Assembly: GCF_022376445.1 (NCBI RefSeq)
Contig: NW_025955089.1
Span: forward strand, 57,082-121,081
DNA from: Fomitopsis serialis
Taxonomy: Eukaryota; Basidiomycota; Agaricomycetes; Polyporales; Fomitopsidaceae
Reading direction: 5' to 3'
DNA length: 64,000 bases
In this document: piece by piece, positions 44,978 to 56,544 of the stretch
How the letters are laid out: each line of letters starts with the position of its first letter
Numbering within the stretch: the stretch's first letter is position 1
Notes under the pieces: model-generated
Database searches by the model: none
The model's input: the letters and a program-made list of their open reading frames with translations, nothing else
Told to the model about the DNA's origin: nothing
Made by a program: the position numbers and the translations under genes

Positions 44978-46092
44978 TATACTACTAGATGAAGAAGTTG
45001 TGGTAGGGAAGGATCAGTACGAATGCCAGGAGTTGGAAAGTAGGATGGTGAACCGAGAAGTTTATGAGGGCGACGGTTTGCATACACCGGCCAGTCTGGC
45101 ACCTCGTCACTGGAGTACTGACCACCGAACTACGTCACACTGGTCACACGGCCCGACAGATTTACTAGTACCACTCTACGGGTCAGCCCGTTTCTTTTCT
45201 GTGAAGCAGCGGCTACGAGTTGGAACGTCATATTTACGATCCACGAACTGGGGCGGTCAAAACACGGCAATCAAGTCAGTAAAGAGTAGACATCGACATA
45301 AGCGACCCATAACAATGGCACTTAGCATCCGGATAAGCCGCTGGGCCGTTGACCTTGAGCTGTGTATTTGTCTGCGAAGGACATACACCGCAAATCAGTG
45401 GGCAACACGAGGGCATTCTTTCATGCCTGCGATTGAAAGTTTGGACCACGTTGAGGCGAGGTGGCGAGGAAGCTCCCAAGCCAAATTCGACACTGGAGGT
45501 CCAATTTGTATTTCGGCGCTTAGATTGCGATCTGCGCGCCGTGCCGCGGCCCGCCACAGCCCGCCACCCTCGGCGTTCAACGTTGCGCAGGACGGGCGTG
45601 TCGACGAGGGCCGGACTCGCGCCGACGTCGAAGGCCGGACTCGCGCTCAGGCTTCAACGTTTCAACGTTCAAGTTCGCATTCTCTTGCCCACCTAAGGTC
45701 GACTCGGACGCTAGTGTATAGCATCGAGACATAGCCAGGCTGTTAGTATGTACGTCTAAATTTCCCATCTCAAAACGAGGCTCACATTTGAGGACAGATC
45801 TCTTATATCTACTATATAGGTACAGCCCTCAGGCTGCATATTCTTGCCAGGCGCAGTGCGTGGTAAGACGAGCGAGGTGCTAAGTGTGTTTCGAGCTGCC
45901 TAAGTACTATGTCACTGAATACGGCCTCGCATCATCCAAATTCCAGTTTGGCTCGACGGCTCAAGGGCGGCGACAGGACACAGGTAGTACACCAGGTGAG
46001 TACCTGATGTTTCGCAGACATATTTGGTCGCGCACTCTGAGCTGACAAGGCGCGTGAAAGATGCTTCGCGATCTCGATAACACAATTGTCCG
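44978..46092. other. Intergenic with a spurious long frame
   Basis: A 254-codon plus frame (44970-45734) overlaps the decarboxylase 5' end and has no recognisable content. The interval 45595-45650 repeats GGCCGGACTCGCGC twice. Nothing else seen. Confidence 0.4.
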
Positions 46093-46882
46093 CTACGACT
46101 CGACTAGAATGCTGCTTTCTGTATACGCGGTGACTTGCGATGGCGGCGAATCGATCGCTGCCTCTCCCGCTACGCCAAACTGCAGATCATAGGCCTCCAA
46201 ACCGTGGCGCTCAGAGGCTTCACGAACGGCTTGGATTCGCGTCAGTGCGCCGATTATCGACAGTATAAAAACACTTACATATGTCGTCAACAACAGGCAT
46301 CCCGAATTGTATAGTTCCTCCTGTTCTATTGAGCGCGAAGTGGATGATGGTCAGCACCAGCAGTACTGTCAGTATCCGTTGGAAGAGACTTGGCATACCC
46401 TGGAAAATGCCAGTGGCGATCCACGAGCGCGTTGGTGTAGCCTCTGATCCGAAGAGAGGTGCGTGAGTATGACGTTCATACTTGACGTAATTTGATAGAA
46501 CGCACTTGTCAGGTATGGGAGCGGCGACAACCACGTTCGCAGCGACTAGTGCGCTGACAACAGCGGCAAAGAACAGCGTGGACAAGTTGAACATCCTAGC
46601 GTCGAATGTGCACTTCAAAAAGCGAGGGTTATGGACGACTCGGAAACGGAGGCTGGTCCATGGTCAGTCGTAACTCGGAAACACGCCTGCAGGGTTCACT
46701 CACTGCTCTACACCAAGTATGAAAGGTAAGGTGGCCGCCCAGGCGAACTGGGGACCAGAGCGGTCGCCATGCTTGCTTACATAGGTAGCCCCTTCGTTGT
46801 TGCGATCTCGAGTGGCAGGGCAACATCTCCATTCTGTTGATATCCTGTCAGCCTCCGACGAATTCGTCGTCGTGTTGATCAT
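46093..46882 (-). CDS. Small membrane protein of unknown function
   Basis: Exons 46704-46882, 46279-46595 and 46093-46229 sum to 633 nt (210 aa), with all phases consistent and GTGAGT and GTAAGT donors at introns 1 and 2. The protein starts MINTTTNSSEADRIS. It has a strong hydrophobic segment around residues 60-85 (LSTLFFAAVVSALVAANVVV) and a second around 120-140 (ILTVLLVLTIIHFALN). The C-terminus is hydrophilic. Spacing and hydrophobicity recall the C-terminal half of DUF6533/DUF6534-type proteins that are common next door (49-53 kb), but no signature is present. Further 5' exons are possible. Confidence 0.5.
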
Positions 46883-47459
46883 CGCGCCTGAGTTGGACTT
46901 CGTGTTCTGTAGATGGTATCTCGGCGCGGCATCCCCTCATTGCACAGGCGATTTATTAGAATGTACATCTCGGTTTGACAATCATGTGTCATGTGGACCG
47001 CGACTTTTGAGATGACGGTGCGGAAGGCGATGTTCATTGTAATAGTAGTCATGGTAGTTAGGCGGCGTACGTGTCTACGTCGTGATCTGACAGTTCAAGT
47101 GGACGAGGGCGTGGACACGTCCGCTGCGAACGAGTGGGAATGTGTATTCTAAGCAAAGTCCTCGCACGAGCGACAGACAGCGCCCCTTATGATGGGTCTC
47201 AATGTAGCACGCAAGGGTGTAACAGTCCCAAGCTTCAGTATGACACCGTATCATATGCTAAGTACTATAATTCTACGTCACATCCCATCGCGCGCCGTTG
47301 GTGTCCGAGGATGGGAGCGTCTGGTTCTTGCCTTGACCGGACCAACTCCTGGGCTACGAACTCCGCGACCGACGGTCTGTATGATCAGGCAAACATCAGC
47401 AAAGCCTGCGCATCATCTAGCCTCTTGCGTGTGTATGGTTGAGTGCTGCGGGGTGCGGA

Positions 47460-48060
47460 CAATTAGGTCCTTTCACAGCTCGCCAGTTTCTCAGGGAGCC
47501 ATACATCGCATACAGGATGCTCTCGCCATTTAGGCCATGCCCACATGCCCCCAAAACAGCACCCCATCCCCCAGGTGACACCACTACAGTTGAAGACCAC
47601 GTGTGAGCACAAAATTGACACCACAACAACCGCGAGATGTGAGATGTAAGACATACTTTGGCACATATCCCCGCTCCTCAACGAGTGTCACATAGTCTGA
47701 GGACCTGAAAGCGAACGATTTACATCAGCTTCTCACTCGCATAACGCACTGTGACAGGTATCGAACCTTGAGTCGATTGGAACTGAGAGTATCCCGATGG
47801 CGTTCAAAAGCAACAAGAACAGAGCTAGCGTGTTCATCTGAGTCGTTGTCGGTGGTATTGCGGCTATGATGAGTCTTTGCAGACGAAAGTGCTGCGATAC
47901 GAACACCTCGTGAGAAGAGATACGTATAGGCACAATATCAAGCTAACTTACTGTCCAGCATCGGCGGGAAAGATAAGTGTATGGAGGGTGAAAGTCGCCA
48001 GGACTAACAAAGCGACACTGTTCTGACGGGGCCTTATATGGAGCAGGCCCGCGGGACTAC
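47460..48060 (-). CDS. Unresolved coding fragment with membrane segment
   Basis: Minus-strand pieces such as QMNTLALFLLLLNAIGIL (about 47780-47840) and DYVTLVEERGYVPKY (about 47660-47700) look like protein separated by a plausible intron (GTGAGAAGC...TTTCAG, near 47722-47749). The hydrophobic piece resembles the corresponding segment of the 46.1-46.9 kb gene. I could not build a complete in-phase model or find the start. Probably a further membrane-protein gene or relic. Confidence 0.3.
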
Positions 48061-49011
48061 ATGCCAGTGGACGATATGCTGCTCGAGCAAACTTTTCGAA
48101 AGATTTCCGGCATCTGCTTCACCGTCACGTCTGTCGCAGGTACACCGTCCCCTGTTTCAGCTCTGTGAATTGATGTCAGTGACACGACAGCCATCTCGAA
48201 CCAAAGAGCTTATTTTGCAACGTCTTTGGATGTCGAACATGATTGTAGTGCGTTCCAGCCAGTGCGTTCGGATGAGGATACGAAACTCGGGGAGTAATGA
48301 TTCAATGTTACCTGGGCTACCGACGTATGCCGATTTTGTGACGCGGATATGCAGATATATGACCATTGAACGCAGACACTTACCTGTGCCCCTAGTTTTG
48401 TGTTAAGAACAGTTCATCTTCCATTGACCTGTGCTTCTCGGTCTTGTCACGAGTATACCGTAGGGCCCTATGCAGTTACCGTGCTGTTACGTGGCGCAAT
48501 GATGAGTCATCCACACAGTAGGACAGATACGTCTAGGTAACCTCACGTACTTCGACAGTAAATTTTGCGCCGCCCATGATATGACAGGCTAGGGCGGCGG
48601 TGTTCTATCAGCAGACTTTACCTGGCTGCCGCGTTGTAGCAACGTGAATCACCGAGGATGCGACGGTCAAGTTGTCTGTCGACGGCGTCCGTTGTGCAGT
48701 GCGCCGTCATGATGGGAACCGCGGTCTACTCGAGGATATCGCCCACAGTGAAAGTGGAACGCTGCATGCTGCGTGATAGTTGTGAGGCGCGATCGATTAG
48801 TACAGGATTCAGGAAATATTGAATTACGCACTCAGTCTTCCGTTGATCCGGAGGGGACCGACGCGTCCGCCGGAGGTGGAAGGGTGTCATCGCCTTCCAT
48901 CCTGAGTTGTGTCGTTAGAGTTCCTTCTGAGTGAACCATTGTGTATGCAGAAGATTGAATTGTACAGGCTACATGCATAAAACCATAACACTGGCTCCGT
49001 GGCTGAATTTG
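48061..49011. other. Intergenic
   Basis: No gene supported. From about 48840 the sequence is the 3' flank of the tandem duplication (GTGGAAGGGTGTCATCGCCTTCCATCCTGAG), recurring at about 51270. Confidence 0.4.
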
Positions 49012-50625
49012 TTACGGTACGAAGTCGAAGACCGATCCAGTCGGGTCTTGCACTCCACTTGCGGGCTCAAAGATCATTTCATCGGCATCACTTTCCGAGT
49101 CGCTGTCCCAATCGCTGTCCCAATCATCATCCAAGTATTCTCCCATATTGCCCAAAAGGTCATTGTCGTAACGGGTAGTCTGCACAACGGTCCACTTGCT
49201 GTGTGTGGTTTGTCGGAGGTAGAGCATGAAGCGCGACATCATGATGGCGGCCAACCTGTTTGTGAAATACTGAGATTGGGGTCATCAGAGGAAGGACTGC
49301 ATGACATACGCGACAAGGTCAGAGGTGTTGATCGTGACGTCCGTAGCCTTGAACCATAGAATTAGTCAATATTCCGACCGGCACCCATTCCGGGCAACTC
49401 ACCAATGTAAGCAGGAGCAAAGAGGTGTTAAACAGTACCACCGCACTTGATAACAGTGATTAGAGTCTATATTTGCAGCGTTCGGAGGGACCTACGCGAA
49501 GTATTGGATTCCTGGAGATGTAGTCAGTTTCCCCCGTTATAGCATTTTAGCATGACATTTCGTACCGGTTCGTAACAATGCTCTCGGCAATAATGCAACG
49601 ACACCAGCTGCTCGTGCGGAGGCCATCAGCCCATATGCTTTCGTCCATGTGAACACCACAACCAGGATGTCGGGCACAATGCTTATCGAGCGAGCGATGA
49701 AATATACCGCATAAGCTGTTGTGCGATGGGTCAGCGCAAGACACTCAGCGGGGGTAAAATAGACGGACTGCTTGTCCTAGATGAAACCCGACTATAAGTG
49801 AATACTGAACATGTATGACGAGTAGAGGTGCCATACCCTGCCTGCAGGCCTGCATTGCAAGTGATATAGTTACTGAGAGCCGCCTTCACAGTAAACTTCA
49901 TGATAGCCTGATCGTGGTTTAGCCGATTGAGAAGACGACATAAGGAGTGATTGCCCTCTTACTATGCTGAAAACCGGAAGCACCAGCCCGGATATAATGA
50001 CAAGTAGCGAGGGCCAAATGGTTCCATACCACAGCGTGTAGACTCTGGCGGCAGATAGCACTGGTACGCGGGTTCACTGATGATCGTCCAAGTTAAGGAG
50101 TTGTTGGCAAGGCTCACATGTGATCACAAGAAGACCAATGACTGCGTAAACCTCTGCACACCAAACTAAAACCGAGCATCTGAGATTGTCATTGACTGTC
50201 AATGCAAATATAATGCTTCGAACGGGGGATCGTCGCACCTCTTCCACGCCGACACACATAGATCAGCATGAAAATAGTCGAGCGTATAAAATTATAACCT
50301 TACACGCACCGCGTCTGATGGTCCCGCAAACATGGCTGACAACACGACGGCTCTGCTGATCAAGCATAGGTACCGGTTGGCAAAGAACACCGCGCTAGGG
50401 ATGTCGAAGCGGTGACCCCAGTATTGTCGCACTTCCCGCGCCAACGTCAGGCCATACTCATAGAATACAGCAGCTACCGAACGGCACTTGAGGACTGGGA
50501 CACGGCAGGGTGCGCCTCATGACTTACTCGTAACTGCAAGAGAGACCAAGCTTGAACTGGGTAAGTCGACACTGTGCAGCCTTGTGGGGCAATGCGACGT
50601 ACTCAGCTGTACCCAGCAGTGACAT
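49012..50625 (-). CDS. DUF6533 seven-helix membrane protein, tandem copy 1
   Basis: Agaricomycete-specific DUF6533 family, polytopic membrane proteins of unknown role. The diagnostic block AVFYEYGLTLAREVRQYWG, followed by NRYLCLISRAV, lies at about 50330-50460. Later exons give CSVLVWCAEVYAVIGLLV, then SAARVYTLWYG (about 50050), a transmembrane stretch, and the end IMMSRFMLYLRQ with an acidic tail (WDSDWDSDSESDADE) to the stop TAA at 49012-49014. At least seven exons are needed. The likely initiator is MSLLGTAEY at 50625, shared with copy 2 (MSLLGNHAE). The joining of that first exon to the DUF6533 block is unresolved because the obvious reading is one base out of frame. Internal domains are clear; the N-terminal model is not. 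Confidence 0.7.
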
Positions 50626-51400
50626 CAGAAAAGAGTGGTCAAGGCTCTGCCTGACAGGAAAGCCGGCGACGATGAGGGCAAGTAGACAAGGCGCTGGCGC
50701 GGAAAGATACTTATGTTTGTTCTGCTTATGTTGCCTCGATCTCAAGATACGCGGTTGCGTGCGCACGCAATAAGCGCGTTCCTCGGCGACGTCGACCGCG
50801 ACTATATGCAGCCATCAGCTCAACATGGTCGCGTACTACAAGGTCTGCCTACGGGAGACTGCCTTGAATTCCTCTTCCTGTACTCACCACGTCTGAGTTG
50901 AGTGTTACACCCGCGACGCTCATGATCACTACATATTGAATAAGCACCCAGCATGCACACGATCATTGGCAATAGCTATGATCAAGATCAGAACCACACA
51001 ACAGATCCAGAAAACGCGCGCCCCGGCGCGTGAGAAATTCAAAAGTTCGCGGGAATGCGGAGAAGTCTAAGAATCGCGGTCCACACGCGTACGCCGTATC
51101 CACTGTAAAACACCGTGCACGTCCTGTTACAAGGTCGCGGCGTATTCGGCGTGTCTATCGAGAGCTGTCGAGGGTGATTAATTGATTCTTGAGGTTGTAC
51201 GATGATTGACGTAGCGGGAAAGGGGAGCATCTTTGAGGGGGAGTGCGGGGCTGCGCGCCACCCACGGTGGAAGGGTACCGTCGCCTTCCATCCTGAGTTG
51301 TGTCGCCATGGAGTTCCTCTGAGAGTGAACTATGCATATTGTAGTTGCTACACGCATCAACCAATAAACAACGTTGGCTCTTCTGCAGTAAGTTACTTGA

Positions 51401-53008
51401 TCATGGTACGAAGTCCGAGTCGGAGATTGATCTAGTCGGGTCTTGCACTCCACCTGCGGTCTCAAATATCAGTTCGTCTTCCGAGTCGTTGTCCGAGTCA
51501 TCATCCAGGTATTCTCCCATATTTCCCATCAAGGAATTGCTGGAACGAGTAGTCTGCACAAGAGTCCGCTTGCTGTATATGGTTTGTCGGAGATGGAGCA
51601 TGAAGCGCGACATGAGTATGGCGGCCAACCTGTTTGGGAGGTACGATATCAGAACTAATTCAATGGAAGAACTTGTCATCATACGCGACAAGATCGGACG
51701 TGTTGATCGTGACGTCCGAAGCCTAGCAGTCAAAGATACAGTCAAGAGTCTGAGCATAGCCATATTTCGAGTAATTCACCAATGTCAGGACGAGCAGAGA
51801 GACATTGAAGAACGCCACCACTCTGTACGATCCTAGTTTTGAGTCCATATACTGTGGCTGCTGAAGTAACTCACGCGAAGTACTGAATCCCTGGCAACTT
51901 GGTCAGTCTGCGCTGTTATAACCTTCGAGCAGGAGATCTCGTACCAGTACGCAACAGTGCCCTGGGTATGAACGCAACGAAACCAATTGCGTGTGCAGAG
52001 GTCATGAGCGGGTATGTCTTCACCCATGTGAACGCTGCAACCAGGATATCCGGTACGAGATTGACTGAGCGAGCAGCAAAATAGACCTTATAAGCTGTTG
52101 AGACGCGGGTCAGTGCTAGAATTTGAGACATGAAGAATGAAACCGACCAGACGTCCTAAAGGAAGGTATACACGAGTAAATGACAAGCATGTGTGTGTAA
52201 CGATTGACAACTTGAAATGTCGTACCCCGCCTGCAGGCTAGAATCGCAAACGACAGGGTTGCGGAGAGCTGTCTCGACTGATGACCGCATCATGGCCTGT
52301 GTGGATTTAGACGGTCCCCGAGAAGGAAGTGAATGGCCTCTTACTATGCTGACAAAGGGAAGTACCAGCCCGAATAGAGCGACAACCAGACTGGGCCGGA
52401 TATCTCCATACCATAGAGCGTAAACTCTGGCAGCAGACATCACTATGATATCTCAGTAAGGATCGTTCGAGTCAAATGGTATATTGGGAAGACTCACATG
52501 TGATCACAAGAAGAGCAGTGACTGCGTAGACACCTGAACACCAGACCAGAACCGAGCATCTAAAATCCGGCATCGACTATCAATGCATATACTGCACTTC
52601 AAATGGCAGATCGGCGCACCTCTTCCATGCATTCGCAGATATGAAACCGTCAAGCACGTGGATCAATGACTATACACACTTACCACCTCTGAAGGTTCTG
52701 CAAACATTGCAGACAACAGTACGATTCTGCTGATCAAGCACATATACCGGTTGGCGAAGAATAAGGCGCTAGGGACGTTCAAGGGCCGGCCCCAATATTG
52801 CCGCACTTCACGCGCCGATGTCAGGCCATACTCATAGAAGACAGCAGCTACCGAATGGCATCGTTGAAGCTTGGAGAGTGGACGCTGCAGGGTGTATAGG
52901 TGACTCACTCGAAACTGTGAGAGAAATTGAACTTGATAGAGGTCAATCGGCATCGTGCAATCCCTGGGGCAATGTAACGCACTCAGCATGGTTTCCCAAC
53001 AGTGACAT
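51401..53008 (-). CDS. DUF6533 seven-helix membrane protein, tandem copy 2
   Basis: Paralogue of the gene at 49012-50625. The DUF6533 block reads AVFYEYGLTSAREVRQYWG and FFANRYMCLISRIVLLS (about 52710-52860). Next come CSVLVWCSGVYAVTALLV (about 52520), ARVYALWYGDIRPSLVVA (about 52400), LVPDILVAAFTWVKTY (about 52000), VVAFFNVSLLVLTLVNYS (about 51790) and SRFMLHLRQ with an acidic tail ending at TGA (51401-51403). The spacing to copy 1 is a constant 2.39 kb and includes the 3' flanks. MSLLGNHAE at 53008 is the shared start, but that frame meets TGA at the position where copy 1 has TTA. An alternative start, MPIDLYQVQF, runs directly into the domain. N-terminus uncertain. Confidence 0.7.
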
Positions 53009-53100
53009 CGGAGAGGATCAAGCACAGCTCGAGATTCGGCGACTGATGAGGTCGAGGGGATGAGGTCGCTGGCGCGAAATGACGGGTCGCCTCGACCTAA

Positions 53101-53787
53101 GTACCCCAGCATGCGCACGATCCAACACAGCTGCGATCACTGTGAGAACAATGTGTCAAACTTTGTTACGACGTGAATGGGATGCCTTCCGTGGCGGAGT
53201 GAGTATCACCAGCGCAGCAGTTTCACCGGGCAGGAGACTTCCTCAAGATTGACAGAGGCTGTGTGCATTAGACAGCGCGGGCTCTACAAGAGGTCACAAG
53301 AGTTAAGATGTGCCACATCGTACTGCGCGAAAGGACGATCATACTTACCTATTGACCGAGTAGTCGTCGTATCGCGAAGGATACAGCCTGTCGGCAGCCG
53401 ACGAGCGATCTGGTTGATCACGTCCGTGGCGCGGCGTCTTCAAAGTTGACGGGCTCATTTCTGCAGGCACCGCTGTCGACCAACCGCAGCGGTAAGCCTG
53501 ACCCCATGCCCAGGATGTAATCTCTGAGAACCGTCTTGTTAGGTCGTCGTTCACGTGCGCACGCACACGAAAACGAAAATGGAGAAGCAGGAATAAACTG
53601 AACATGCGGAGAGCTTGAAGCTTTCATGACCGATGTGACTACACAACCTGTACGGTCGGAATGGGGTCGAATCAAGATGGGCGAGCGGATATGGGATACA
53701 GTTGTGAGATTCCGTAGGCGATACAGATGCAGAGCATTAATGACGACGGGTGGCAAATAGCAGTCGAAAGCAATGTGAACGTTAACG
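53101..53787. other. Intergenic
   Basis: No supportable gene; short frames on both strands without motifs. It contains the 3' flank of the gene at 53788-54618. Confidence 0.4.
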
Positions 53788-54618
53788 TTACTGCGGCTGG
53801 AGATCTCGACCATCGACAAGAGTTGCGACGTTTGCGGTGTCGAGGACAGCCATATCATGATTCCAGGAGAGTTGGGTCAGTCCCAGAGTGAAGTCAAGTC
53901 CCAGGGGCTCAGCGTCAACGGGCGCTGGCATAGCGACCACAACGGCGACTTGCACCGTTTGCCGAGTTGGTGTAGGTGATGGATGAGTTGGGCCAGGAGG
54001 CCAATGGAAGAATCCCAAGGCGTCGAAGTGCCACCGACGATGGCCACCTTGAGCGATGTCCTCACTTTCTGATCGGCGTATATGCGGCGTACTGTGAGAT
54101 ATTGATTTGGCAGATAGAGGCTGTGGATTGCAGCGGCATGCGTCTCCTCAGACACTTTGTCGAACAATGTGTCACAGCGAACTCACAAGTACGTCCTGCC
54201 AGAATGCGGACTCGATGCCTTTCGCAGGGGCGTATATGTCGTACAACTTGGGTGGCGTGCCTACGTCTTTCTTCTTCTTTCTACGAGCTCTGCTTCGCAC
54301 ATCATCCTCAGCGTCCGAGCCCATGGGCGACCACACGGGGCTCGGCTCCTCGTTCATCATCCAGCGCTGCGCGCGCCCAAGAGCCCGCCTGCGCAGACCA
54401 ATCATGGCAAGCATCCCGCCGACGAACAGGCCGATGGCGAGGAAAGCAAGGATGAGCGCAGCGGTGCCATTTGCGGAGAAGGACGGAGCGCCGCCAGATC
54501 CCGACGAGGAGGAGGAAGAGGAGGAGGAAGAGGCAGAACTTGAAGTCGTGCTCGTCGTTGCGGATGTCGTGACCGCCGTCGACATTGCGGACCTAGTTGC
54601 GGACGGGCCAACCGCCAT
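53788..54618 (-). CDS. Single-pass membrane protein with Ser/Thr-rich ectodomain
   Basis: Exons 54187-54618 and 53788-54120 sum to 765 nt (254 aa); the 66-nt intron has GTGAGT and CCACAG ends. Residues about 10-50 are Ser/Thr rich, including a run of 10 Ser, likely O-glycosylated. A transmembrane helix follows at about 53-75 (AALILAFLAIGLFVGGMLAM). Then comes a basic cytosolic segment (RSRARRKKKKD) and a conserved-looking C-terminus with VQVAVVVAMPAP and LGLTQLS. This layout (mucin-like outside, one helix, then an AMP-containing hydrophobic strand) matches a widespread but unnamed basidiomycete family. No classical signal peptide, so probably a signal-anchor. Divergent from the glycoprotein gene 217 bp away. 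Confidence 0.8.
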
Positions 54619-54835
54619 GGTTGTCCAGGCTAGTCCAGATTAGATGTGGTAAGTACGACATTCGCGGGATGGGAAATTGCCGGATGGCCACATCCCGTTT
54701 TGGCAAGTCTCGTTGAACGTCGGTTCATTGTCGCGTCGCCGCTCTGTCACGGTGCCTCTCATCTTCCCGTCCCGACCTCCCGTCTGTCTCGCTCCTTTTC
54801 CACAGTCGTTCCTTTCTTTTCCTATATCAGTAATA
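54619..54835. promoter_or_regulatory. Bidirectional promoter, 217 bp
   Basis: Separates divergent start codons at 54618 and 54836. Pyrimidine-rich tracts (TCTCGCTCCTTTTCC, CCTTTCTTTTCC) precede the plus-strand start, as is common in fungal promoters. No clear TATA box. Confidence 0.45.
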
Positions 54836-56131
54836 ATGGTAGCGCTCTCTCTCGTACTTCTGAGCATTCTTGCTGCTCGCGGCCACGCACAGACGTATTC
54901 AGCGACGTATCTGCCGTCTAACGCGCCCGACCACACGCAGGACGGTCAGTATGGCACCAACCAATGCGGAACTCAGTCAAGCCAGGACTCTCTCTGCCAG
55001 AACGCGTACCGTGAGTGGCTTCTCATACATGACGATGAGATATGGCTGATGGGGCTGCGCTCTTAGTAAACTCGGTGGACGACTTCTGCGTCTACGCACC
55101 TCCATATTCGGGTTCAAACGCAACTATCGGGGATACAGAACGCGTTGAAGTCTCCTGGTGCTTACGGGATGGCTACGGGACGCGTTTGATTCCGGATGGC
55201 ACCATCACCGGCGCGCACTTCGTCCAGACACCCGACTACATTCAGATCACCGGCGTCGGCGACCTGACGAAGCTGAACATCCCCGCGGGCGACAGTGGTG
55301 GCGAGCTGGATCCTCATGGCGCTGACGGGAACGGAAACCCTATCGGAGGTCTCGTGTTCTCGAACGCGTTCGGGCAACTCCAGCAGTTGCATGAATGGAC
55401 AGTAAGAGGACGAGTGTCGTCCCTCCTTGCCACGCTGACTGGCTTCCCTTGCACACAGAACTACATGTCTTCCACGGAGTTCTGCTTCCGGGCGTGCAAA
55501 CCGGGTCCGGACGCGACGACGTACTGTCAACACATCTACGACGTCATGGGCTGCGAGTGGAACATGCCTAGCGACTACGATGCTGGTGTCTTCGATCGCT
55601 GCGCGGGCGACAGCGGGGAGGTAAGAAGTCCATCATTCACTCAATCCTTCTCCGATGCAAACGTGACTCGGTAGCCCATGGGAGTGTACGGCACGTCAAC
55701 CTGGAGGCAAGGCCGGTCGACGACTCCTTCAGCTCACCCGGCGCCTGCCACGTCAATGTGCACCACGTACTCGTCCGTGAACAACAGCGTTCTCATGGCG
55801 CGCAACCTCTCTGCGAACGCGACCTATGCAAGTGCGACCGCTACGAACAGCTCTGCGACGCCCACCCTGACGCCGGTGACGAACTCGACGCAAGTATCCG
55901 CAACGCCGGTATGTCTTTGTTCGCCTCTAAAACCGTTGCTCCCGGACTTAGCGTTTGCTGGCATAGCTACCCACCGCAACACACATGACCATCCCGGCGA
56001 GCAGCACCCCAAGCGCGACTGGCTACTCGAGGAAAGCAAGTGGGACTATCGGCCGTGCTCACGTCGACGCTCTCTGGCAACTGCTCGTGGTCCTCGTGGC
56101 TGCTCTCGTCGGCATGTCGTTCTGCTTCTGA
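54836..56131 (+). CDS. Secreted macrofage-activating-glycoprotein-like protein
   Basis: Secreted, Cys-rich basidiomycete glycoprotein of the family annotated as 'macrofage activating glycoprotein'; role unknown, probably cell wall or extracellular. Exons 54836-55010, 55067-55401, 55459-55620, 55675-55908 and 55967-56131 sum to 1071 nt (356 aa). Signal peptide: MVALSLVLLSILAARGHAQ. Core motifs are DDFCVYAPP, VEVSWCLRDGYGTRLIPDG, HFVQTPDYIQITGVGDLTKL, ELDPHGADGNGNPIGG and NYMSSTEFCFRACKPG, with evenly spaced cysteines and MGCEWNMP. A Ser/Thr/Asn-rich stalk follows (many NAT/NSS sites). The C-terminus ends with a hydrophobic tail (LLVVLVAALVGMSFCF), which suggests a GPI anchor or membrane retention. 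Frames and lengths are normal. Confidence 0.88.
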
Positions 56132-56544
56132 GCTGGCTCGGGCTGGGACTTGGAATAGATCGGCTGGAGGCTCTGGACTGGACTCACTACTTAGCGCTGG
56201 CGCTGGCTTCACGGGCTCTATCTGGGCAAGATGTCGATGAACAACCTACGACCACAACCCGCACTGCTCGGGACATACTACGAAGAACAGGACTCACGGT
56301 GGACACGAGGGCATTGACATGACTATAAGCATGCATAGGAATGTTCTTGACTGTACACTCATAACTCGTTACGGGACGCACTGCGCTGCATGATCATCGT
56401 TGTATACATTGCTATTCCTCGATATCTGCTCATAGTCTCGTGCACCTTGTGAACGCGGGACAGTGTGAAGGGAAGTATTGATACAAAGCAAGCAACTACG
56501 GGTTCCTTGTGTTCCTTCATGACCTATGGATACAGATACTTGCC

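Larger units (their letters stand above)
48860..53100. repeat. Tandem duplication, unit about 2.39 kb
   Basis: Two head-to-tail units, each with a DUF6533 gene and about 150 bp of 3' flank (CCTTCCATCCTGAGTTGTGTCG at about 48893 and 51287). The offset measured at several anchors is 2.38-2.40 kb. Introns have diverged far more than exons, so the duplication is not recent. Confidence 0.75.

Noticed and set aside
44970..45734. 254-codon plus-strand frame
   Set aside because: Overlaps the decarboxylase 5' exon, lacks any recognisable motif and has random-like composition.
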